The notes: generated by a model from the sequence alone, not told the origin. Counted from the stretch's first letter, positions 1 through 6,554 are shown. The stretch is 29,824 nt of DNA from SZUA-430 sp964547645 (GCA_964547645.1 CAZJOM010000050.1:1-29824), one strand, 5' to 3'. Program-made: numbers and translations.

Positions 1-532
1 GCTGCACGAGACTTTCGGGGACATGGCGTTCGCGATCGCGTGCCGCGTGCTGGGCTTGCGCGATCTTGGTCCCGCGATCTCGCCGTTCAACGCATTCTTG
101 ATCTTGAACGGGTTGGAAACGTTGCCCTTGCGCATGCAGCGGCATTGCGAGAATGCCAAGGCTGTGGCGCAGCATTTGAGCCGGCACGCTAAAGTATCGT
201 GGGTCTCTTACGCGAACCTACCGAACGATCAGTGCTACGGCCTGGCGCAGACCTACTGCCCGAAGGGCGCGGGCGCCGTGTTCACATTTGGCGTGCGCGG
301 CGGCTATGAGGCGGGCGTGAACTTGGTGAATAACGTGAAGCTACTCTCTCATTTGGCGAATGTGGGCGACACACGCTCGCTCATTATTCATCCGGCATCG
401 ACCACGCACCGCCAGCTTTCCGACGAACAGAAGAGCGCGGCGGGTGCCGGACCCGACGTGGTTCGGATCTCGGTCGGCATCGAGGACGTCGCCGACATCA
501 TTGCGGACTTGGATCAAGCCTTGGCGGCATAA
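1..532 (+). CDS. metY: O-acetylhomoserine aminocarboxypropyltransferase, 3' end (partial)
   Basis: C-terminal part of a PLP-dependent Cys/Met-metabolism enzyme that makes homocysteine from O-acetylhomoserine and sulfide in the cytoplasm. The reading frame is open from base 2, so the gene starts before the window and about 176 residues are visible. Recognisable MetY stretches are LGPAISPFNAFLILNGLETL, the block GAVFTFGVRGGYEAG, and the substrate-binding loop HLANVGDTRSLIIHPASTTH, followed by the family-typical ending IGIEDVADIIADLDQAL-like (here VGIEDVADIIADLDQALAA). The PLP lysine lies upstream of the window. A short hairpin follows 36 bases after the stop. The downstream neighbour is a regulator gene. 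MetY feeds methionine and hence SAM, the substrate of the nearby AHL synthase, but a functional link is only inference. Confidence 0.95.
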   Translation, partial: LHETFGDMAFAIACRVLGLRDLGPAISPFNAFLILNGLETLPLRMQRHCENAKAVAQHLSRHAKVSWVSYANLPNDQCYGLAQTYCPKGAGAVFTFGVRGGYEAGVNLVNNVKLLSHLANVGDTRSLIIHPASTTHRQLSDEQKSAAGAGPDVVRISVGIEDVADIIADLDQALAA

Positions 533-567
533 GGGCTTGAACCTGCCGCGTTTGGCAGTCAAAGTGG

Positions 568-586
568 AGGCCCTTCATGGGGGCCT
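568..586 (+). terminator. Small hairpin after metY
   Basis: AGGCCC (568-573) pairs with GGGCCT (581-586) around a 7-base loop. There is no T-run, and it sits directly before the GTG start of the next gene, so it could act as a weak terminator or mask that start. Weak evidence. Confidence 0.35.
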
Positions 587-590
587 ACAC

Positions 591-1037
591 GTGACGAACC
601 GGCGGCTCGATCCGGCAACGTTCCAGGCACTGCAAGCGCTGATCGCGCACGGCGGCCTGCGCGTCGGCGCGCGACTTGCCCGCGCGATCCGTGATCGGCG
701 CCGAGAGGTCGGTGCCACCGCAGCCCACTTCGCCAACCACGGCATCGACGACATCGACGCCCTGGAGCGCGAGGGCGCCGCGATCTCCGCGCCAATGCTG
801 GTAAACCTTGCGGGCTCGCTGGACGTCGATCTCGTGTGGTTCATCGAGCGGGAACCTGCGATGCTGAACGAACACCCGAGCGGCACGCTCGACGTAAACG
901 GCGTACGGCTCGGCACGGATGAGGGACTCGAACTCCTCCGCGCCTTCACCGCAATCCGGGACGAAGACGCGCGTAAGAAGGTATTGGAGCTGGCGCAGGC
1001 GTTTGCGTCTGAAAGTTCTGGAGACAAGTGCGAGTGA
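591..1037 (+). CDS. Xre-like HTH regulator upstream of luxR
   Basis: 148-residue soluble protein. Residues about 24-88 read like a divergent Cro/cI-type helix-turn-helix domain: a basic first helix (LARAIRDRRREVGATAAHF), a position like the usual 'ry E G' turn (IDALEREGAAISAPML) and the typical tail LVNLAGSLDVDLVWFIE. Residues about 108-140 (GLELLRAFTAIRDEDARKKV and following) match the helical C-terminal tail common in alphaproteobacterial Xre regulators. GTG at 591 is chosen because the upstream part overlaps metY and the HTH fits fully after it; GTG at 564 is an alternative. Its 3' end overlaps luxR by 10 bases, so it is probably co-transcribed with and may regulate the quorum-sensing genes. 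Function inferred from fold and context only. Confidence 0.75.
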   Translation: MTNRRLDPATFQALQALIAHGGLRVGARLARAIRDRRREVGATAAHFANHGIDDIDALEREGAAISAPMLVNLAGSLDVDLVWFIEREPAMLNEHPSGTLDVNGVRLGTDEGLELLRAFTAIRDEDARKKVLELAQAFASESSGDKCE

Positions 1038-1765
1038 GCGTCGTGTCGAACAATTTCGTTTTGGACGCCGTGCAATCCTTGCAACGGGCGCCCAGCGTTC
1101 TGAAAGTCATGGAACTGCTGCGCGGCTCGACGGAGAGGCACGGCTATCAGTTCTTTCTCTGCTCGGCCCCGCCGGCGCCGAACGACCCTATGACGACGAA
1201 CCCCATTCTTTTTGAAGAATGGCCCGAGGAGTGGAAGCGCCGTTATGTCGATCGTCGGTACTTCGCAAACGATCCGATGCTGAATGAGCTCCAGCGCACC
1301 GCCGATCCGTTTCTTTGGAGCGAAGCGCAAGCGCGTCGTACCGCCTCAGCGCCGGGGCGCCGCATCATGGGCGAAGCCGCCGAGCTCGGCATGACCGAAG
1401 GCTACGTCGTGCCGATCTACGGAATCGGCGGACAGCTCCACGCGATCACAATGACGGGCAAGGCGCCACGGCGCGACGCGCTCGCAAAGGCCGAGCTGCA
1501 CCTCATCTCCATCTATGCCTACGCGCGCGCGAAGCAACTCAAAGGCCGGGACAGCGGACAGCAGGCGGCGACCGTTGGGCGGCGTGAACGCGAAGCACTG
1601 CAGTGGGCGGCGGCCGGCAAAACGGATTGGGAGATTGGCGAACTGCTCGGCATCAGTGAAAGCGCCGCACACAAACGTATAGAGAGCGCCAAGCGGAAGT
1701 TCGGCGTCGCCACCCGCGTCCAAGCCATCGTCGAAGCCCTGCGGCGCGGTCAGATTCAACTCTGA
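1028..1765 (+). CDS. LuxR-family autoinducer-binding transcriptional regulator
   Basis: 245-residue LuxR-type receptor: N-terminal autoinducer-binding domain (about 15-170) and C-terminal GerE/LuxR helix-turn-helix (about 183-243). The invariant ligand-pocket residues are present with exact TraR spacing: W69, Y73, D82-P83 and W97. In the HTH, E187, L191 and G197 correspond to the invariant E, L and G of the family, so both domains look functional. Start GTG 1028 overlaps the previous gene; GTG at 1034 or 1043 are possible alternatives. The cognate AHL synthase gene follows 77 bases downstream on the same strand, so this is a paired, not solo, receptor. Expected role: binds acyl-homoserine lactone and controls luxI and other targets. 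Confidence 0.95.
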   Translation: MRVSVVSNNFVLDAVQSLQRAPSVLKVMELLRGSTERHGYQFFLCSAPPAPNDPMTTNPILFEEWPEEWKRRYVDRRYFANDPMLNELQRTADPFLWSEAQARRTASAPGRRIMGEAAELGMTEGYVVPIYGIGGQLHAITMTGKAPRRDALAKAELHLISIYAYARAKQLKGRDSGQQAATVGRREREALQWAAAGKTDWEIGELLGISESAAHKRIESAKRKFGVATRVQAIVEALRRGQIQL

Positions 1766-1775
1766 ACGACAACGG

Positions 1776-1785
1776 CCTGATCAGG
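1776..1785. promoter_or_regulatory. Palindrome upstream of luxI, candidate lux-box core
   Basis: CCTGATCAGG is a perfect 10-bp palindrome lying 57 bases before the luxI start and 10 bases after the luxR stop. LuxR-type regulators bind 18-20 bp dyads at such positions, often with CCTG/CAGG arms. The symmetry here does not extend beyond 10 bp, so the assignment is tentative. Confidence 0.4.
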
Positions 1786-1842
1786 GAAAAACGCCTCCTC
1801 ACATCAAGATAGTGTTGGCTTCATCAACGATGGAGGCCGACC

Positions 1843-2508
1843 GTGTTGCATCTTATCGACAGCCGAAACAGGGACCTACCGAAGCACCAACGTTTGCTGG
1901 AGGCGTCCTATCAAGTTCGATACGACATCTATGTGAACTGGCGCGGTTGGAAGGCGCTGCAGCGGCCGGACGGACGCGAGGTTGATCAGTTCGACACAAG
2001 CGACGCGACCTATCTGCTCTGGGCTGACGGCGAGGAGGTGGTTGCGGGTGCACGCTTCGTACCCACCAACAAGCCCCATTTGATGGCCGATATATTCCCT
2101 CACACCGTCTCGCTGGGCCAAATTCCACGCAGTCCCAAGGTGTGGGAGATCACCCGGCTCTTCACCGCGCGCGGCGGATCAAGCAGTGTCAACCGGCGCA
2201 ACGTCACCGGCGAGGTGCTCTGCGGCATGTTCGAGATGGGCATCGCTTACCGGTTGGAGGCGATCAGCGTCGTTTGCGACACCTTCTTCTTGCCGCGGTT
2301 TCTCGAGTCTGGCGTGGAAATCAATCCGCTAGGCTTGCCGACCGCCTACGACGAAGGCACCTGCATCGCCTGCATCATCCCGGTGTCGCTGCAGCAGCTC
2401 GCTGCGGCACGCGGCGGGCGTCGCGGCAGCGTGCTCTTCGACATCGCAACGCCCGACAGTGCTCGCGTTCCCGTCCATGCCGAGTCACCGGTCCATGTCC
2501 AGCAATAA
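1843..2508 (+). CDS. Acyl-homoserine-lactone synthase (LuxI family)
   Basis: 221-residue autoinducer synthase that makes an N-acyl-homoserine lactone from SAM and an acyl donor. The LuxI signature residues are visible: R26, W36, E46, D48, D51, R71, F85, E102 and R105; the usual F28 equivalent is Y30. The N-terminal stretch (YQVRYDIYVNWRGWKAL, DGREVDQFDT) resembles the BjaI/RpaI branch, some of whose members use acyl- or aryl-CoA rather than acyl-ACP; the actual acyl group cannot be read from the sequence. GTG 1843 has a TGGAGG ribosome-binding site at 1831-1836. The C-terminal 25 residues are loose and family-atypical. The last 14 bases overlap a small downstream ORF. Expected to be controlled by the upstream LuxR. 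Confidence 0.95.
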   Translation: MLHLIDSRNRDLPKHQRLLEASYQVRYDIYVNWRGWKALQRPDGREVDQFDTSDATYLLWADGEEVVAGARFVPTNKPHLMADIFPHTVSLGQIPRSPKVWEITRLFTARGGSSSVNRRNVTGEVLCGMFEMGIAYRLEAISVVCDTFFLPRFLESGVEINPLGLPTAYDEGTCIACIIPVSLQQLAAARGGRRGSVLFDIATPDSARVPVHAESPVHVQQ

Positions 2509-2692
2509 CCAAGGTTCGCGTCGCGGAGCCTACCGCATCGGCGACACATCACGCGATCGGGAGCTGCTGCGCGACCCGCAGGTTGCTGCATTCGCGCAAG
2601 CGCTCGAGCGGATTGACGATCCGAAAAAGCTCGAGTGTCTGAGGTGGCTGGTGCTCGAACTCGCGCGCGCCGAAGAGCAAAAAAAGCGATAG
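2495..2692 (+). CDS. Small helical protein at end of quorum-sensing cassette
   Basis: 65-residue protein whose ATG lies 14 bases inside luxI in another frame, suggesting translational coupling. It is charged and mostly helical, with no signal peptide, membrane segment or HTH. The core FAQALERIDDPKKLECLRWL is amphipathic and resembles the C-terminal tail of Xre regulators, including the one at the head of this cassette (RAFTAIRDEDARKKVLELAQ). An earlier ATG at 2459 is in frame but deeper inside luxI and has poor coding character. A role in modulating the regulators, as TraM does for TraR, is conceivable, but there is no sequence similarity to TraM that I can see. Function unknown. Confidence 0.7.
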   Translation: MSSNNQGSRRGAYRIGDTSRDRELLRDPQVAAFAQALERIDDPKKLECLRWLVLELARAEEQKKR

Positions 2693-2694
2693 TC

Positions 2695-2717
2695 GGCGCG
2701 CGAGGTTATCGCGCGCC
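2695..2717. terminator. Bidirectional hairpin between the QS cassette and methyltransferase
   Basis: GGCGCGCG (2695-2702) pairs perfectly with CGCGCGCC (2710-2717) around a 7-base loop. It starts 3 bases after one stop codon and lies 13 bases from the convergent gene's stop, the expected place for a shared terminator. No T-run. Confidence 0.55.
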
Positions 2718-2729
2718 GCTTCGACGCGC

Positions 2730-3634
2730 CTACTTCGCCGGCTTCACAAACTTGAAGACGAACTGGTCAGTCTTGCCGCGGATCGCCGGGTCGAACACGT
2801 TGGCGGTGTGCGGGTCGGCTGAATTCTTGAGAAGATCGCTTTCCGCTTCGAGTTTGAAACCCGCAGCAAGGATTTGTTCCTTTACCAGCGCCGGATCGAT
2901 GCGGTGGAGCTTATCGATCTGCTCCGGCGTCTTCACGTCCGGGCCCACGTGGTCGATGACGAAGTAGACGCCACCGGGCTTGAGCGCATCGAAGATCGCT
3001 TTGTTCATTTTGGCGATGTCGATCTTCTGCCAAACCTGATCGTGATAGAGTTGGCTGACGAAGATGAGGTCGACCGGCTGGTCGAATTTGATCGCGTCCA
3101 TCGGTTGAACCGAACCTTCGACGTTCGTGTAACCAGCCGCGACGAAGGCTGCGGGCGCCTCGGTGGCTTTCGGAAATTTTTCGGCCACCCATGTCGGGTT
3201 GAACATGACAACCTTGCCGTTCGCGCCGACGAGGCGGCTCATGATGCGCGTGTAGTAGCCGGTGCGGCCGGGACCGACGTCGACGGCGCTGCCCCCAGGC
3301 TTCAACCCCGTCATCGCCATGATCTCGGCTGGATGACGATCGGCGTCGCGATCGGTGTCGTCCTTCGGGCGGTCCTTGTCGCCGACAGCGGCCGCGACAT
3401 AACCGGGCACGTCCGCCGCTTGCGCCGGCGCTGNNNNNNNNNNNNNNNNNNNNNNNNNNNNNNNNNNNNNNNNNNNNNNNNNNNNNNNNNNNNNNNNNNN
3501 NNNNNNNNNNNNNNNNNNNNNNNNNNNNNNNNNTCGCCGACAGCGGCCGCGACATAACCGGGCACGTCCGCCGCTTGCGCCGGCGCTGTAACGAGCAACG
3601 CGAGCGCGACCGTGGACCACGAAAGAATACGCAT
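2730..3634 (-). CDS. Exported class I SAM-dependent methyltransferase, broken by an assembly gap
   Basis: The gene starts at 3634 with a clear signal peptide (MRILSWSTVALALLVTAPAQA, cleavage before AD). After the gap it continues with HPAEIMAMTGLKPGG, motif I VDVGPGRTGYYTRIM, a Rossmann-type core and LDALKPGGVYFVIDHVG-like sequence (here FDALKPGGVYFVIDHVG), then an antiparallel C-terminal strand region. This is the predicted secreted methyltransferase group of Proteobacteria; its substrate is not known to me. As given, 100 Ns plus a duplicated 55-bp block shift the frame, so two partial frames are seen. Removing the Ns and one 55-bp copy (155 bases) leaves exactly 750 bases, a continuous 249-residue protein. 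I therefore regard the gene as intact in the organism. Confidence 0.85.
3379..3433. repeat. 55-bp copy flanking the N gap (left)
   Basis: Identical to 3534-3588 over all 55 bases and directly abutting the gap. It encodes the APAQAADVPGYVAAAVG part of the methyltransferase. Best explained as a contig overlap that was scaffolded instead of merged. Confidence 0.95.
3434..3533. other. Assembly gap of 100 Ns
   Basis: Exactly 100 unknown bases, the conventional placeholder for a gap of unspecified length. The flanks are identical, so the real gap length is probably negative (an overlap). Confidence 0.98.
3534..3588. repeat. 55-bp copy flanking the N gap (right)
   Basis: Exact direct copy of 3379-3433, beginning at the first base after the gap. 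See the methyltransferase entry. Confidence 0.95.
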
Positions 3635-3785
3635 GGAAAAGCTCTCCCTTTTGCGGGTGCACCATAAGGCGCGGTCCGGCCCGATCCTAGAGCGCGCCGC
3701 TTCACGGCGTCGTGAAAAGGCGCTGGATTGTAGCTTCCGGGGGTGCTACGCAGCACGCCCTTCGCTGGAACAAAGGAGATGTGCC

Positions 3786-3827
3786 ATGCGCAAGTACAAC
3801 GACCTGGGCGAACAGCCCTGCTTTTGA
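3786..3827 (+). CDS. Possible 13-residue leader peptide
   Basis: ATG 3786 is preceded at ideal distance by AAAGGAG (3773-3779), one of the best ribosome-binding sites in the window, yet the frame encodes only MRKYNDLGEQPCF before a stop. The stop lies 4 bases before the ATG of the SEC-C gene, which has no Shine-Dalgarno of its own, so translation of the leader may feed that gene. An alternative is that GTG 3781, in the SEC-C frame, is the true start, but its spacing to the AAAGGAG is too short. Tentative. Confidence 0.35.
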   Translation: MRKYNDLGEQPCF

Positions 3828-3831
3828 AACG

Positions 3832-4030
3832 ATGAGCAAGCGCCGTCGCGGGTTCCCATCCGAGACGTCAGTGAAGCGCGGCCATCGCGTCGTGCATGGG
3901 GACAAGGAACTTGTCGAAAAACTTGGTCGCAACGACCTCTGCCCATGCGGCTCTCGGAGGTTGTTTTAAGCAATGCTGCCGGAACAGTGGCCGCTTTCGA
4001 TGGCGCAAACCGCCACCACTATGTTCGTGA
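3832..4030 (+). pseudogene. Small SEC-C motif protein with a one-base frameshift
   Basis: Starts MSKRRRGFPSETSVKRGH and carries the zinc-binding SEC-C motif found at the SecA C-terminus and in many short proteins. The frame as given ends at TAA 3967-3969 after GRNDLCPCGSRRLF, 45 residues, losing the final CC pair. The next frame continues KQCCRNSGRF to a stop at 4028-4030. Deleting one T from the TTTT run at 3964-3967 gives CPCGSRRLFKQCC, exactly the canonical C-x-C-x8-C-C spacing. This is either a homopolymer sequencing error or a recent mutation. The corrected protein would be about 65 residues and cytoplasmic. Convergent with the GST gene. Confidence 0.75.
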
Positions 4031-4043
4031 GGAATAGCAACGT

Positions 4044-4070
4044 GCGGAACAGGCTCAAATCCTGTTCCGC
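4044..4070. terminator. Perfect 10-bp hairpin between SEC-C gene and GST
   Basis: GCGGAACAGG (4044-4053) pairs perfectly with CCTGTTCCGC (4061-4070) around a 7-base loop. The GST stop codon lies in the loop and its last codons form one arm, so the terminator is part of the coding end. A T-run follows at 4080-4084 on the plus strand. Confidence 0.6.
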
Positions 4071-4693
4071 GCCGCCACCTTTTTCACGACTGGATGATCA
4101 TCAAGGCGGGCGCCGATCTTGTAGAGCTTCGGGCACTCCGCTTTGAACCAGTCGCGGCCGGGGCGCCAGAGCGTCATGGCCCACATGTAGGCGTCCAGGG
4201 AAGAGAAGGTTTCGCCGAGGAACCAGGGGCCGTCGATCTGCTTTTCGACGAACTTCCAAAGGTCTTGGCGATGGCCATGCGTACTTTCGCGCAGCAACTT
4301 GCCGGCGCCCACTTTGTAGGGTTCGCCAACCCACCGCTCGGTCACATCGCCATAGGTGAAGGTCGGATAGATCGCGGAGACAAGGAAGAGTTGCCAGCGC
4401 AGGAATTCGGCGCGCGACGGGTGGCCAGCCGGCGGGATGAGCTCGAAACCGGGAACGGTGTCTGCGAGATGGAAGAGGATCGCTGCGCTCTCGGTCATCA
4501 CCGTGCCGTCGGGTAACACCAGGGTCGGCACCTGGCCGAGCGGATTCAGCTTCTTTAGCGCCTTGCTCTTCCAGCCGGTATCGGACCACGGCACGTCGAC
4601 GATCTCGAACGGAACCTTGGCGAGGCCGAACGCGATCTCGACGATCATCGAGCCACAGCCATTGGTAGCGTAGAGTTTGCAGAGTTTCGTCAT
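4055..4693 (-). CDS. Glutathione S-transferase family protein
   Basis: 212-residue cytoplasmic GST. The N-terminal thioredoxin-like domain (about 1-80) has the cis-proline/GSH-binding block GQVPTLVLPDGTVMTESAAI; the possible catalytic residue lies in NGCGSM (residues 11-16). The C-terminal helical domain (about 90-205) includes GPWFLGETFSSLDAYMWAM, the usual N-capping/hydrophobic-staple region. Start ATG 4693 is chosen because it begins directly with the first beta-strand (MTKLCKLYAT) and has a G-rich ribosome site; a longer open frame upstream is not coding. It lies 11 bases downstream of the haem A synthase gene on the same strand and may be co-transcribed with it. Substrate unknown. Confidence 0.9.
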   Translation of the reverse strand: MTKLCKLYATNGCGSMIVEIAFGLAKVPFEIVDVPWSDTGWKSKALKKLNPLGQVPTLVLPDGTVMTESAAILFHLADTVPGFELIPPAGHPSRAEFLRWQLFLVSAIYPTFTYGDVTERWVGEPYKVGAGKLLRESTHGHRQDLWKFVEKQIDGPWFLGETFSSLDAYMWAMTLWRPGRDWFKAECPKLYKIGARLDDHPVVKKVAARNRI

Positions 4694-4704
4694 AGTTCCC
4701 CCCG

Positions 4705-5736
4705 TTATCCTGCGCGACGAAGTGCGAACGTGTGCACGATCGCTGCGGTCAGCAATGCGACCGCGCCGAATTGATGAAGCGCGCCCAGCCACACGGGCAC
4801 GACCGCAAGCAGTGTCCAGATGCCGAGCAACACTTGCGCGGCGACTGTCGCGAGCAAGATGTTCGAGGTTGTGCCGGCGAAGCCAACGAGCTTCGCGCGA
4901 CGCCCGGCAATCCATAGGGCCGCGATCGCGAAGGTCACGATGTAAGCGCCCAGCCGGTGATTGAACTGCACGGTCGCCACATCTTCGAACGGCGCTACCC
5001 AGGTTCGAAACGCCCCCTCCGGTACGAACCTACCGTCCATCAACGGCCAGGTGTTGTAGGTGAACCCGGCATCTAGACCAGCGACGAAGCCGCCCAACTT
5101 TATCTGCCCGAAAACAAGAACCAGCACGCCGAGCGACCAGAGAAAGAGTTTGTGCGGGCGCCATTGCGCAGGCCACTCGCCGCGCCACAACGGTAGCGCG
5201 GTCCAAAGGATGGCGGCGTAAATCACCAACGCCAACATCAGGTGCGCGACGAGACGATACTGGCTGACGCTCGTACGCTCGCTAAGGCCGCTCGCCACCA
5301 TGAACCAGCCGAGCGCACCTTGCAGTCCGCCCAGGACGAACAGCAACAAAAGCCGCGGGATCAACGCGCGCTCGATCTGTCCCCGAAACAGGAAGACGAG
5401 AAACGGGATCAAGAACGCGAAGCCGATCAAGCGGCCAAGATTGCGGTGGCTCCACTCCCACCAGAAAATCGACTTGAACTCCTCAAGCGACATTCCCTTG
5501 TTCATGATCTGGTACTGGGGGATCGCTTTGTAGGCATCGAACTCTTCCTGCCACTCGACGTCCGAAAGCGGCGGCAGCGCGCCATGGATCGGCTTCCAGG
5601 ACGTGATCGAAAGCCCGGAATCGGTCAGGCGCGTGAGGCCACCCACGACGACCATCAAGGCGATCAACCCGCAAACGGCCAGAAGCCAGATGGCAAGCGT
5701 GCGGCGCGACTGAATCTGCAAGGGCGTTGCGGTCAT
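4705..5736 (-). CDS. ctaA: Haem A synthase (COX15/CtaA type)
   Basis: 343-residue inner-membrane protein with eight predicted membrane segments that oxidises the C8 methyl of haem O to give haem A for aa3-type cytochrome oxidase. Diagnostic features: VVVGGLTRLTDSGLSITSWKP-like start region (residues 25-45), long periplasmic loop with YQIMNKGMSLEEFKSIFWWEW, and four haem-ligand histidines in EWSHRNLGRLIG, YRLVAHLMLAL, VQFNHRLGAY and GALHQFGAVA. Length fits the proteobacterial COX15 subgroup rather than short Bacillus CtaA. It is not next to cox structural genes here, which is common in alphaproteobacteria. Indicates aerobic respiration with haem A. Confidence 0.96.
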   Translation of the reverse strand: MTATPLQIQSRRTLAIWLLAVCGLIALMVVVGGLTRLTDSGLSITSWKPIHGALPPLSDVEWQEEFDAYKAIPQYQIMNKGMSLEEFKSIFWWEWSHRNLGRLIGFAFLIPFLVFLFRGQIERALIPRLLLLFVLGGLQGALGWFMVASGLSERTSVSQYRLVAHLMLALVIYAAILWTALPLWRGEWPAQWRPHKLFLWSLGVLVLVFGQIKLGGFVAGLDAGFTYNTWPLMDGRFVPEGAFRTWVAPFEDVATVQFNHRLGAYIVTFAIAALWIAGRRAKLVGFAGTTSNILLATVAAQVLLGIWTLLAVVPVWLGALHQFGAVALLTAAIVHTFALRRAG

Positions 5737-5787
5737 GCGGGAGCGGATATAGCGGTCACGGTGGCCCTTAGAACTGCGGCAGTTTGC

Positions 5788-6480
5788 CTAAGCCAACGCG
5801 AAATCCACCGCCGCCTTCGCGTGAATGACGGCGGTGTCGAAGACGGGCTCTTGCAGGTCGGCTTGGCTCAGTAACATCCCAATCTCGGTGCACCCGAATA
5901 TGACGCCGTCGGCGCCCTGCCCACGCGCGGCGGCGATGACGTCGAGGTACCGCCGCTTGGACTCAGGTGTCACAACGCCCTTCACAAGCTCACCGAAAAT
6001 GGTGTCGTGCACAATGCGCCTGCCGTGGTCGTCGGGGATCAGCGCATCAATGCCGTGCATGCCCTTCAACCGTCCACGATAGAAGTCCTGCTCCATCGTG
6101 TATCGGGTCGCGAGTAGCAAGGGACGCTTGCAAGCTGCGCGCTTGATGGCGGTCGCCGTCGCATCGGCAATATGGAGCAGTGGCACGCGAATGGCGCCGG
6201 CAACCGCATCAGCCACTTTGTGCATCGTGTTGGCCGTGATGACGACCGCCTCGGCGCCGGCAGCCTCCAGACGGCGCGCGATCTCAGCCAAGTTACGGCC
6301 CGCCTCGTCCCAGGCCCCGGCACGCTGCATTGCCTCGATCGGCGCGAAGTCGACCGACCAGAGAATCAGTTGCGCGGAATGGTGACCGCCCAGCCGTGCG
6401 CGCACGTCCTCGTTCATCAGTCGATAGTAAATCGCGGTGCTCTCGGCGCTCATCCCGCCGATCAATCCTAGGGTCTTCAT
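5788..6480 (-). CDS. Aspartate/glutamate racemase family protein (YgeA-like)
   Basis: 230-residue cofactor-independent amino-acid racemase with two pseudo-symmetric alpha/beta domains. Start MKTLGLIGGMSAESTAIYY is characteristic. The two catalytic positions are Thr in VVITANTMHKVAD and Cys in VIFGCTEIGMLL: Thr replaces the first Cys of classical Asp/Glu racemases, as in E. coli YgeA-type and L-Asp/Glu-specific racemases, so activity may be on one enantiomer or on broad substrates. Separated by 51 bases from ctaA on the same strand; divergent from the DUF2842 gene. No regulatory site recognised. Confidence 0.92.
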   Translation of the reverse strand: MKTLGLIGGMSAESTAIYYRLMNEDVRARLGGHHSAQLILWSVDFAPIEAMQRAGAWDEAGRNLAEIARRLEAAGAEAVVITANTMHKVADAVAGAIRVPLLHIADATATAIKRAACKRPLLLATRYTMEQDFYRGRLKGMHGIDALIPDDHGRRIVHDTIFGELVKGVVTPESKRRYLDVIAAARGQGADGVIFGCTEIGMLLSQADLQEPVFDTAVIHAKAAVDFALA

Positions 6481-6554
6481 AGGGTCATTCCGCCGTCGCC
6501 TTGGCCGCAGAATGGCAGTTTGCGGGCGAGAAGGACAATTGCTAATCAGACAAT

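Noticed and set aside
575..1330. Long minus-strand frame opposite the Xre and luxR genes
   Set aside because: Arg/Ser-rich translation without domains; it is the mirror of two well-supported genes.
1..2692. metY as a dedicated SAM-supply gene of the quorum-sensing cassette
   Set aside because: A hairpin and a 58-base gap separate it from the cassette and metY is a common housekeeping gene; adjacency alone is too little.
3311..3665. Two separate partial methyltransferase genes or a pseudogene at the N gap
   Set aside because: The frame break is produced by the 100 Ns plus a 55-bp duplicated overlap; collapsing them restores one frame.
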